Shown: piece by piece, positions 18,463-25,579 of the stretch
Layout: each line of letters opens with the position of its first letter
Numbering within the stretch: the stretch's first letter is position 1
NCBI RefSeq assembly: GCF_005116655.2
Contig: NZ_CP050698.1
Coordinates: forward strand, 5,474,501-5,538,500
Direction of reading: 5' to 3'
Source: Desulfosediminicola flagellatus
Lineage (GTDB): Bacteria > Desulfobacterota > Desulfobulbia > Desulfobulbales > Desulfocapsaceae
DNA: 64,000 bases
The notes under the pieces: generated by a model
What the model saw: the letters and a program-made list of their open reading frames with translations, nothing else
What the model was told of the DNA's origin: nothing
Database searches by the model: none
Translations under genes and position numbers: made by a program

Positions 18463-19848
18463 ATGTCCGAAATGGATCAAGCATTAGCAGATATGGCAAA
18501 TTCTTCACATCATAATTCCGGACATCCACCTCAATTTACGGGAATACTTACCCCTGAAGGAATAGTTGTTGCAATCAGTTCGTCTTCCCTGAAATTTATT
18601 GCAGCAAAAGAAAATGAAGTAATTGGTAAAGCGTTCTGGCAAACACCCTGGTGGCGTCATTCAAAAACGTTGCAGCAAAAGCTCAGGGATGCCGTAGCAA
18701 CCGTGAAAGAAACAGGTCTTGTCTGCTTTGAAGCAACCCATCGTGATGCAGATGGCAGGCTTTTTGTCCTCGATTTTTCACTGCAATCTGTAATAGATGA
18801 TAACGGTGATATTCTTTACCTGATACCGAGCGCAAGAGATATCACTGAGTTAAAAAATTTAGAGTTGGAACATCAGGAAACTGAGGCCGGTTATAAGAAA
18901 ATATTCAAGTCAATATCTGACATCATCTTCATCGCTGATCAAAATGGCTTCTTTAAGGACATGAATGAAAGCGCCTGTAGAACCTATGGTTATTCCAAAG
19001 AAGAGTTCACAGGAATGCACGCCTCTATTATTGTTCACCCAGACTCGCACCACGTTTTAGAGAAATTCTTTCAAGATCTGGTTGCATCGGATCATTTTGA
19101 AGGGCAGACAAAAGAACGGCGAAAAGACGGCACAACCTTCTACGCTGATGTGAAAGGGTCAAAGATTCAATTTAAAGGTGAGGAATGTTTTCTGGCCATT
19201 GTCCGTGACATTACCGAGCGTAAAAAGGCCGAAGAGACATTAAGAGAGCGAGAACAGCTCTATCAGTCCCTGTTTAAAAAAAATATATCAATGATGATGT
19301 TGATTGACCCGGAATCGTCCAGGATTTTTGATGCCAACCCTGCAGCATGTTCCTTTTATGGATATACCCAAAAGCAATTCAAACGTCTCAAACTTTATGA
19401 TATCAGCATCTTGCCTAGAAATATAGTGCGCCGTCAATTGCACCAGGCTCGTTCCGAACAACAAAACTATTTCAATTCTCAACATCGCCTTGCCGATGGC
19501 TCTATTCGCGATGTCGAAGTATTTATAGGGCCTATAGAAGAAAAAGGTAGATCTTTTTTATGCTCTATCATCCATGATGTTTCTGTTCGAAGGAAAATGG
19601 AAAGAGAGCGTGAAGAATTGATTGCAGATCTACAGAACGCACTTGATGAAATCAAAACACTTCGCGGAATACTTCCTATATGCTCAAACTGTAAAAAGAT
19701 ACGAGATGACAAAGGGTATTGGAACCAGATTGAATCGTATATAGACCAGCACTCTGAAGCATCATTCACCCATGGTATCTGCCCGGACTGTGTGAAGGAA
19801 TTGTATCCGGATTATGCGCATAAACTGTTCAAAAAAAATAATATATGA
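18463..19848 (+). CDS. Triple-PAS sensor with C-terminal CxxC...CxxC module, no kinase domain
   Basis: 461 residues. Three PAS domains follow one another (about 20-140, 150-265, 270-385; each ends in a DIT(E/V)-type strand), then a short coiled coil, then a Cys-rich tail CSNCKKIRDDKGYW...ICPDC. This tail is frequent at the end of PAS and receiver proteins of Desulfobacterota and may bind Zn. There is no histidine kinase, GGDEF or HTH domain, so output must come from the Cys module or a partner. Start chosen at 18463 behind AGAGGAAGGG rather than the ATG at 18442. Confidence 0.8.
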   Translation: MSEMDQALADMANSSHHNSGHPPQFTGILTPEGIVVAISSSSLKFIAAKENEVIGKAFWQTPWWRHSKTLQQKLRDAVATVKETGLVCFEATHRDADGRLFVLDFSLQSVIDDNGDILYLIPSARDITELKNLELEHQETEAGYKKIFKSISDIIFIADQNGFFKDMNESACRTYGYSKEEFTGMHASIIVHPDSHHVLEKFFQDLVASDHFEGQTKERRKDGTTFYADVKGSKIQFKGEECFLAIVRDITERKKAEETLREREQLYQSLFKKNISMMMLIDPESSRIFDANPAACSFYGYTQKQFKRLKLYDISILPRNIVRRQLHQARSEQQNYFNSQHRLADGSIRDVEVFIGPIEEKGRSFLCSIIHDVSVRRKMEREREELIADLQNALDEIKTLRGILPICSNCKKIRDDKGYWNQIESYIDQHSEASFTHGICPDCVKELYPDYAHKLFKKNNI

Positions 19849-20180
19849 TCTTTAAGAATCCTACGTGAAAGGTGGACATATTCATGAATTTCTTTTTCAA
19901 ATATTTCGCTTACCTACGCAATTGACGTATTCTTTATCGAAGCAAGTTTGGCTGCGATTGCCTGTTGAAGTGATCAAGGCTTCCGCTCACGACTCGGCAG
20001 GTGACCCTCTGATAATATCGGCATGATTTGAGTATGTTTTCTCACACTCAAACACACTCAATATGCGGAGTTTTTTCAGAGTTTCAAAAGATAAAAAGCA
20101 CCTCAAACTCTTGTCATTCGGGTTAGCAGGGATTTTCCTGCTAACCTCTTTTTCATTCTCAGGTGTTATTCAGTTTACTT
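19849..20180. other. Intergenic region with hairpin
   Basis: 332 bp. The right end has a perfect 10-bp stem (20121-20130 with 20137-20146, 6-base loop) followed by TCTTTTTC, a terminator for the plus strand that also borders the convergent osmC-like gene. No gene was seen in the rest. Confidence 0.6.
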
Positions 20181-20597
20181 CTACCCTTCGTAAACAATCT
20201 CCCAGGTTATATCCATGATCTTCTTATACATCATGGAAACTCCGCAATATTTCTCTTCCGAAAGCTCAACAGCCTTCTGCAACTTTTTCCTATCAAGGTC
20301 TTTACCTTTGAACTCATAGGTAATGTGCATAGCGGTATAGACTGAAGGCACATCTTCTGTCAGCTCACCGTCGACAGTGATACGTAAATCATCAATCTCC
20401 ACCCGCATCTTTTTCAAGATCTCTACGACATCAACACCGGTGCAACCTGAAAGAGCAACCATCATGAGTTTCTTGGGGCTTGCTGCGGAATCATCGCCAC
20501 CGACTTCGGTTGGGGCATCAGTTGGAACGTTGTGACCTCCGACATTTGAATCGAAGGCCATGTTCTTTTTCCAGCTGGTTTGTATTGAGGTTTTCAT
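20181..20597 (-). CDS. OsmC-family peroxide-reducing/redox protein
   Basis: 138 residues with the OsmC fold pattern and the conserved peroxidatic-type Cys in the helix VALSGCTGVDVVEIL near residue 52. A second Cys lies in KYCGVSMMYKK near 118. The two-Cys layout matches OsmC/YhfA-like proteins that reduce organic peroxides or act on thiols in the cytoplasm. AAGGAT precedes the ATG. A decayed copy of its 3' end lies 2 kb away. Confidence 0.87.
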   Translation of the reverse strand: MKTSIQTSWKKNMAFDSNVGGHNVPTDAPTEVGGDDSAASPKKLMMVALSGCTGVDVVEILKKMRVEIDDLRITVDGELTEDVPSVYTAMHITYEFKGKDLDRKKLQKAVELSEEKYCGVSMMYKKIMDITWEIVYEG

Positions 20598-20677
20598 CTA
20601 TGTCGATCCTTATATGTAAATTTGTAAAATATATTACTTGTCAGCATTTCAATGTTTGAAGCATATCGGATTTTTTA

Positions 20678-20757
20678 AATTGCCACCCTTTTTCTTTCAT
20701 CGCTTGGCTCAGTGGCAAGGGTACTTCCCGTTTGCTCAGCGTTCAGACTGAGAGAAT
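20678..20757 (-). repeat. Post-VR homology segment, copy A (downstream of VR1)
   Basis: Read on the minus strand, this 80-bp stretch follows VR1 and matches the 79 bp that follow VR2 (25501-25579) at most positions. Shared blocks include ATTCTC, CTGAA, CGGGAAG, CAAGC-ATGAAA and a final identical GGGTGGCAATT. Beside VR2 that last block is the ribosome-binding site of avd and the next base begins its ATG; here similarity stops there and no avd follows. The TR lacks this segment. Confidence 0.8.
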
Positions 20758-23756
20758 GGGGACAACACAACTCGAAAACCTATGTTGAGGTTCCGGCCAC
20801 CCGGATGATACCAGTAGCGGAGCGCAGAGCGCAGGTAGTTAGTATCGTTGTAGAAGCACCCGCCGCGAACAACACGGGAGACACTATCAGATGCATGTAT
20901 ATCTTCCCGCCTTTTCTCTTCAGGCTTATATGGATAAGGGAAGTCGTTAGAATAGAGACTACGAGTCCACTCCCAAACATTACCTGCCATATCTTCTATT
21001 TCGTAAACGCTGTGACCAAAATAAAAACATCCAACAGCCGAGGTAGAACCCAAACCTGTTTCATGGAAGTTTGCTTTACCAGCATCAAAATTACTTCCCC
21101 ATGGATATGTTCTGCCATCAGTCCATCGTGCCGCTTTTTCCCACTCTGCTTCGCTCGGTAATGTCACAGACCATCCATCACGGAGTCTCTCTTGTAGCTC
21201 GACAGGGGTTTTCGCAGAAACCTTTAGCTGTTCGGTCAACCACTGGCAATAGCCTATCGCATCAATAAAGCTCACTCTCGTAATTGGTAAGTTACCATCC
21301 TGTTCTTTCAACTCTGGGTCAATTGCTTTTTTCATATGCTTGAGATAAAGCCTGTACTGATCAACTGTTACAACGTGCTTGCCAATATAATAGTCACCCA
21401 ACCCAACCTCGTGACATCGCTTTTCATCTGAGTCCCTGTTATCAGGTCCCATTAAGAATTTCCCAGCTCCAATTTTTACAAAACCGCAATGCTCATCACG
21501 AGGGAGAAAACAACACTCAGGGTCAAACCGTGGATCACCAAAGGCTGCCAGTAACTTTGCAAGATCATTTCGCTCAAAAGGAGTAAGCAGACCACACCTC
21601 AGGCCATTAACCGACAGTGGTATCAAGCGCATGAGATATGTATCACCACCCTCTTCATCTTCCATTATCTCATTTTTATCAAACAGCATTGCCATCCGCG
21701 CCGACGCTACAACTCCACGCCAATCTTGAATAGTCTCCTTTTCACCATCCTTACAGAGGCTATACATTAAATCAAGCAGGCTATTTCTTCTTTCCAGGTT
21801 ATAGAGCATCTCTTCAGCACCGAGCTGTACAGCTAATGCCCAAGACTCTCCAAGTTCAACTAGTGGCCGAAATTTACTCACAGTTCTGTCGGTCCGGTCA
21901 TTTTCCAGCAAATAGCAACCGGCAAGATACTCCCTGAAGGTTCGATGCGGAAACGTGTAAACTTTTGGTTTATCGCCATCTCCCCCACCAAGCCCCATAA
22001 GCAATCCGGCCCGTTTATCTACATAATCAAGAAATTGATCAGCAAGTCCTGAACACCCCAGATATTTTTTTTCACCGAGCCAGTCCACGAGGTCTTTACG
22101 CATCAAATCATCATCAGCGTCGACCTGTCTGCTCTGTGCTTCGTATGCCAGCCGCTTAACAAGCCGGAATATTTTGTCCTCATCCTGCAGAAGAATCTTC
22201 AGCCCTCTGCCAACGGGAATGTCATTACTCATCTGCCAACGGCTCAATAGCAACAGCACAACTTCTTTGTATAGCCGAACCCGCTCTTCAGGCAGCCTGG
22301 TTTTCTTTCGATGCAGCATGATCATGTTTGTCAGCATCATCGGGTTCTCTGACATCTCACCGAGATTGTCCCCAGCAACCTTCTGACAAAGATCAGCAAT
22401 CTGATTTTCTGCCTTATCGCTACTCATACTTCCGCAATCTCTATACGCTTCATACCAGCTACGAATAAAGAGTTTCCGTTTCTCGACATTGAGAGATGCC
22501 AAAGTAAATTCTTTATAGCCACTAAAACGTACGTCATCGCCATAGGATCGAACCCGGCAGGTAACAAGAGTTTTACATTTACTGTCAATTGAATGGGTAA
22601 CAGCAGAAACCGTATCACGGATCAGCCTACGCTGATTATCGGGCACTTCATCCAGACCATCGAAAATCAATACAACCTTTCCATCCTCAAGTAATCGCTT
22701 TACCAATGTGTAGTATTCATCTTCAGCAAGGATGAGTGCATTCTCTAAATACGTTTTGATGTACTCGAGAAAGAGTTGGTAAAAAATTGTATTCTTATTT
22801 TTTGCTGGGGTTTCAATCACTCCAGACTTCGCAATGAGCGTTGCAAATTCATGCAGTACAACAAATACCGGCACCACATCGCTGCTCCAGCCAGCAACAG
22901 ATTCTGTCTCACCCAATGTTGCAGCTGCAAGTTGTGAAGCCAATTGCTTTACAAAGCTCGATTTTCCGCTACCCGGACCACCAAGCAGAACGAGACGGTC
23001 TGAGATGGCAGCAACATCACTGGCAGAAAGTGGTATGTCTTCGGGGTCTTCCTCTGTTCTTTCATCAAATAGTCTGGTTGGCAACTGCATGCCTTTTTTC
23101 TCTATATCTGCCCGATTTGTTGTTGTATCCAGTTCTGTATAGATACTCTCGAGTTTCAGGTCACCATCCTCATACAACACTGACAAAGGCAACACATTGC
23201 AATAGTTGCGAAGTTTCTCTAAATACCTTCGTAACTCCCTAGGCTGCTGCTGCGTTGTGTGCTCCTCCTGCGCTTCACCTGAGGCCAATATAGCGTCAGG
23301 AACAGTATGGTGTATATGGGTTATATTGGTCGTCTGGTTCCCGGTAACAATTGTATTAGCATGTACCTCCTCTGCCAAAATACCGGTAAGATTCTTTACA
23401 GAGAATAGAGTTTCCCAGTTCTTCACCTGCGATGGCACTTGCTTGTTCCAGTCGTCCGCCATTTGGGCGAGATCCTGATCCTGCGCCAAACATGCAATAA
23501 GTTGCATCTTCAGATTATTAACAGCTGCTTGCGTATCATCACCTTCAACAACCTGCTCTGCAGCCTGTTTAATCCCATCTTTTTTCCTCAATTTTGACAA
23601 GAGCTTTTTTGTCTTATCAAAACCATCAGCACCAATTTTTTGATATAAACCTTCAAGGGCTTTATTCCCTGCTCTTTTTCCTTCTTCAAGCAGGAATGGC
23701 AGCGCGGGCGCCAAATATTCGGCAGTTTTAGAGGCGATGTCAACGATGTCTATCAT
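20736..23756 (-). CDS. DGR target 1: NACHT NTPase with variable FGE-sulfatase (C-type-lectin fold) domain
   Basis: About 1006 residues. A helical N-terminal region (1-150) and a spacer lead to a NACHT NTPase: Walker A LGGPGSGKSSF near 259-268, Walker B VVLIFDGLDEVPD near 361-373, followed by helical NACHT extensions. The C-terminal 240 residues are an FGE-sulfatase domain (GAGKFLMG, LPSEAEWEKAARW, YPWGSNFDAGKANF, DMAGNVWEWT). The last 45 residues are encoded by VR1 (about 960-999: RVVRGGCF...IGFRVVLS), which differs from the TR only at template adenines. NACHT proteins are STAND-type sensors that oligomerise on ligand binding, so this is probably a diversified receptor. Start ATG 23756 (GTG 23771 possible) overlaps the RT stop by 17 bases. 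Confidence 0.9.
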   Translation of the reverse strand: MIDIVDIASKTAEYLAPALPFLLEEGKRAGNKALEGLYQKIGADGFDKTKKLLSKLRKKDGIKQAAEQVVEGDDTQAAVNNLKMQLIACLAQDQDLAQMADDWNKQVPSQVKNWETLFSVKNLTGILAEEVHANTIVTGNQTTNITHIHHTVPDAILASGEAQEEHTTQQQPRELRRYLEKLRNYCNVLPLSVLYEDGDLKLESIYTELDTTTNRADIEKKGMQLPTRLFDERTEEDPEDIPLSASDVAAISDRLVLLGGPGSGKSSFVKQLASQLAAATLGETESVAGWSSDVVPVFVVLHEFATLIAKSGVIETPAKNKNTIFYQLFLEYIKTYLENALILAEDEYYTLVKRLLEDGKVVLIFDGLDEVPDNQRRLIRDTVSAVTHSIDSKCKTLVTCRVRSYGDDVRFSGYKEFTLASLNVEKRKLFIRSWYEAYRDCGSMSSDKAENQIADLCQKVAGDNLGEMSENPMMLTNMIMLHRKKTRLPEERVRLYKEVVLLLLSRWQMSNDIPVGRGLKILLQDEDKIFRLVKRLAYEAQSRQVDADDDLMRKDLVDWLGEKKYLGCSGLADQFLDYVDKRAGLLMGLGGGDGDKPKVYTFPHRTFREYLAGCYLLENDRTDRTVSKFRPLVELGESWALAVQLGAEEMLYNLERRNSLLDLMYSLCKDGEKETIQDWRGVVASARMAMLFDKNEIMEDEEGGDTYLMRLIPLSVNGLRCGLLTPFERNDLAKLLAAFGDPRFDPECCFLPRDEHCGFVKIGAGKFLMGPDNRDSDEKRCHEVGLGDYYIGKHVVTVDQYRLYLKHMKKAIDPELKEQDGNLPITRVSFIDAIGYCQWLTEQLKVSAKTPVELQERLRDGWSVTLPSEAEWEKAARWTDGRTYPWGSNFDAGKANFHETGLGSTSAVGCFYFGHSVYEIEDMAGNVWEWTRSLYSNDFPYPYKPEEKRREDIHASDSVSRVVRGGCFYNDTNYLRSALRYWYHPGGRNLNIGFRVVLSPFSQSER
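20760..20878 (-). repeat. DGR variable repeat VR1
   Basis: 119 bp, ungapped alignment with the TR at 25002-25120. It differs at 15 positions, and every one is T on the plus strand of the TR, i.e. A on the coding strand. The 3' 26 bases (20760-20785) are identical to the TR and include template A bases that never changed; they fit the initiation-of-mutagenic-homing segment. The 5' flank on the coding strand (CCCGTGTTGTTCGCGG) is A-free and also identical. Confidence 0.95.
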
Positions 23757-24840
23757 AGGGCTCACTCTCACGAATGTTAACTTTTTGATATGATGCGTTA
23801 TTTCTTCTAAACACTGTACATCTCAGCAATTTCTTTCGCAAGCCGACAGTGTTGCCATACCGTACGTGGTTGATCCAGCCCCGGACTTTGGCGTCTACCT
23901 CTGAAAGTTGTAGCTTGCCATCAGCGTAATCTTCAGCCATCCGGCGTAGTTTTCGCTGATAGTGGATTCCCTTGCGTCGTTTCAAACGCCTGCTATTTGG
24001 AGAGAGGTGAAATCCGAGAAAGGGGAAACCCTCCGTCACTGGGCGTGGGTGAGTTCCTTTATGGATTTCTAATCGGAACTGTTGCAGACGCTTTATGATT
24101 TCCTGATGGTAAAACCAGAGTTCTCTTTTGCTGTTTGCAAATAATAGGAAATCATCGACATATCTCACGTAACCTTTACAGCCTAATTCACGTTTTACAC
24201 AATGATCGAATGGATTGAGATAGACGTTTGCCCAGAATTGACTGGTAAGGTTTCCTATTGGCTGACCACGTGGGCGAAATGTTGCTAACAGATCATCGCC
24301 CGGAAAAAATGTCATAGAATACTCTTCATCGAGAACGCCCTTGCCTCCATCAAGGATTATTTTGACCAGCCATAACACATCAAGGTCACATATTTTTCGG
24401 CTAATTTCATACAACAACACCTGATGATCAATCGATGGGAAAAACTTTTTTACATCGCATTGAAGTACATAGCGGTAACGCCGCGCAAATGACTGCGCCC
24501 TGCTCAATGCTTTATGGGTTCCTTTTCCAACCCTGTTTGCGTACGTGTCAAAAATAAATGACGGTTCAAATAGTGGTTCCAGCAACTTGCATAACGCGTG
24601 ATGAACTACTCTATCCCTGAATGGAGACGCTGAAATCAATCTCCTTTTAGGCTCATGTATGTAAAAACTGTGATAATGACCAGGAGCATATGTTTTGCGC
24701 AACAAACCCTGTTGAAGATCAAACAAATACTCTTCAAGCCGATATTCAAAACATGCAACCGTATCACGCCCACGCTTATTAGAGCGAGCATTACAAAAGG
24801 CCTCATAGAGGTTTTCTATTGAGCATAGTCGGTTAAACAT
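23740..24840 (-). CDS. DGR reverse transcriptase
   Basis: 366 residues from the ATG at 24840; an in-frame GTG at 24864 would add 8. The RT core shows the first catalytic Asp in QCDVKKFFPSID, the DGR-diagnostic motif 4 PIGNLTSQFWAN (group II intron RTs have QG...SP instead), and the catalytic YVDD in YVRYVDDFLLF. A GFPFLGFHLSP motif and a basic thumb (RRLKRRKGIHY) follow. There is no maturase or endonuclease domain. In the family it copies TR RNA into cDNA with errors at adenines, and the cDNA replaces the VR. The 3' end overlaps the start of target 1, so RT and target are probably translated together. Confidence 0.95.
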   Translation of the reverse strand: MFNRLCSIENLYEAFCNARSNKRGRDTVACFEYRLEEYLFDLQQGLLRKTYAPGHYHSFYIHEPKRRLISASPFRDRVVHHALCKLLEPLFEPSFIFDTYANRVGKGTHKALSRAQSFARRYRYVLQCDVKKFFPSIDHQVLLYEISRKICDLDVLWLVKIILDGGKGVLDEEYSMTFFPGDDLLATFRPRGQPIGNLTSQFWANVYLNPFDHCVKRELGCKGYVRYVDDFLLFANSKRELWFYHQEIIKRLQQFRLEIHKGTHPRPVTEGFPFLGFHLSPNSRRLKRRKGIHYQRKLRRMAEDYADGKLQLSEVDAKVRGWINHVRYGNTVGLRKKLLRCTVFRRNNASYQKVNIRESEPYDRHR

Positions 24841-24998
24841 CGACAAATAAAGAGTGCCCTGCACCAGAGATGTGTTCAGGGTGCAGGGCTGTTGCTATTT
24901 GCCCGGCCTGGATACTTTCAGGCGCGGCCGGGGAAGGGTTCCGCCATTCTTCACCTCGTCCCGTAAGCCGTAGCCGCCGAGAATTCCGGCCCGAAGAG
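24841..24998 (-). other. TR-RT spacer of the DGR RNA
   Basis: About 158 bp between the 3' end of TR and the RT gene, GC-rich next to TR (24905-24998). In the best-studied DGR, the BPP-1 phage element, a structured spacer of about 140 nt at this position is needed to prime cDNA synthesis. Location and length match; no structure calculation was done, so the role is inference. Confidence 0.55.
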
Positions 24999-25001
24999 TG
25001 T

Positions 25002-25120
25002 GGACAACACAACTCGAAAACCTATGTTGTTGTTCCGGTTATTCGGTTGATTCCTGTTGCGGTTCGCAGAGCGCAGGTTGTTAGTATTGTTGTTGAAGCA
25101 CCCGCCGCGAACAACACGGG
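25002..25120 (-). repeat. DGR template repeat (TR)
   Basis: 119 bp lying outside any supported gene, between avd and RT. Translated in the VR reading frame it would give RVVRGGCF, then a run in which 13 codons are AAC or AAT (Asn), then IGFRVVLS. AAY codons can change to 15 amino acids by adenine mutagenesis without making a stop, the classic DGR design. Compared with VR1 and VR2, all 31 differences lie at coding-strand A. One further position just outside (25001) is also A in TR and differs in both VRs. Confidence 0.95.
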
Positions 25121-25161
25121 ATAGTTTGAACCCTCCCCTTTACTGCGACAGGAACAGGCAA

Positions 25162-25500
25162 TTACGCCTTTCTCCAGCCACCCAGTAGACGACCAATTTC
25201 CACCAGCATGCTACTAACATGAAAGTATTGACCATCTGTCATCCATTTCATTTTGTGGGCGAGTCGAACATACAACCTGACCCGTGCCAGCGCCTCATCG
25301 GCGCCCTGTAAACTTGAAAAGCGATTTCGCCCCCGGCGCAGATTTGCCTCCTCAAGCCTTTCACGAAGATCGAAAGCGGCATCGAGCAAACGTTTTGTCA
25401 GGGTCTGACGATGAGCACGTGGAAAATGATTGGTCATATTCATCAGCCATGCCAGACAATCAAACGTTCGATTAAATATAACCATATCGGACTGCGCCAT
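25162..25500 (-). CDS. avd: Avd-family DGR accessory protein
   Basis: 112 residues, highly basic and all-helical, with the pattern of Avd four-helix bundles (RTFDCLAWLMNMTNHFPRAH near the start, ERLEEANLRRGR in the middle, RLYVRLAHKMKWMTDGQY near the end). Avd pentamers bind the RT and TR RNA and are required for cDNA synthesis in characterised DGRs. Start placed at the ATG at 25500 behind AGGGGTGG. It begins 57 bp after the stop of target 2 and ends 42 bp before TR. Confidence 0.88.
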   Translation of the reverse strand: MAQSDMVIFNRTFDCLAWLMNMTNHFPRAHRQTLTKRLLDAAFDLRERLEEANLRRGRNRFSSLQGADEALARVRLYVRLAHKMKWMTDGQYFHVSSMLVEIGRLLGGWRKA

Positions 25501-25579
25501 AATTGCCACCCCTGTTTTTCATAGCTTGAAATCGTGGTAATGCAGCTTCCCGGTTGTTCAGTTTTCAGAGTATGAGAAT
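25501..25579 (-). repeat. Post-VR homology segment, copy B (between VR2 and avd)
   Basis: 79 bp after VR2, matching 20678-20757 after VR1. It contains the last codons and stop of target 2 and the whole target 2-avd gap, ending at the avd start codon. Its conservation beside both VRs but not beside TR suggests either a target-side cis element for homing or a shared origin of the two target 3' ends. Confidence 0.8.

Noticed and set aside
23740..24840. Group II intron or retron reverse transcriptase
   Set aside because: No maturase or endonuclease domain, no intron RNA boundaries, motif 4 is IGNLTSQ, and TR/VR plus Avd are present.
24870..25124. 84-codon open frame on the plus strand across the TR
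   Set aside because: It is antisense to the TR; its length reflects the A/T pattern of the repeat. The TR is a non-coding template.
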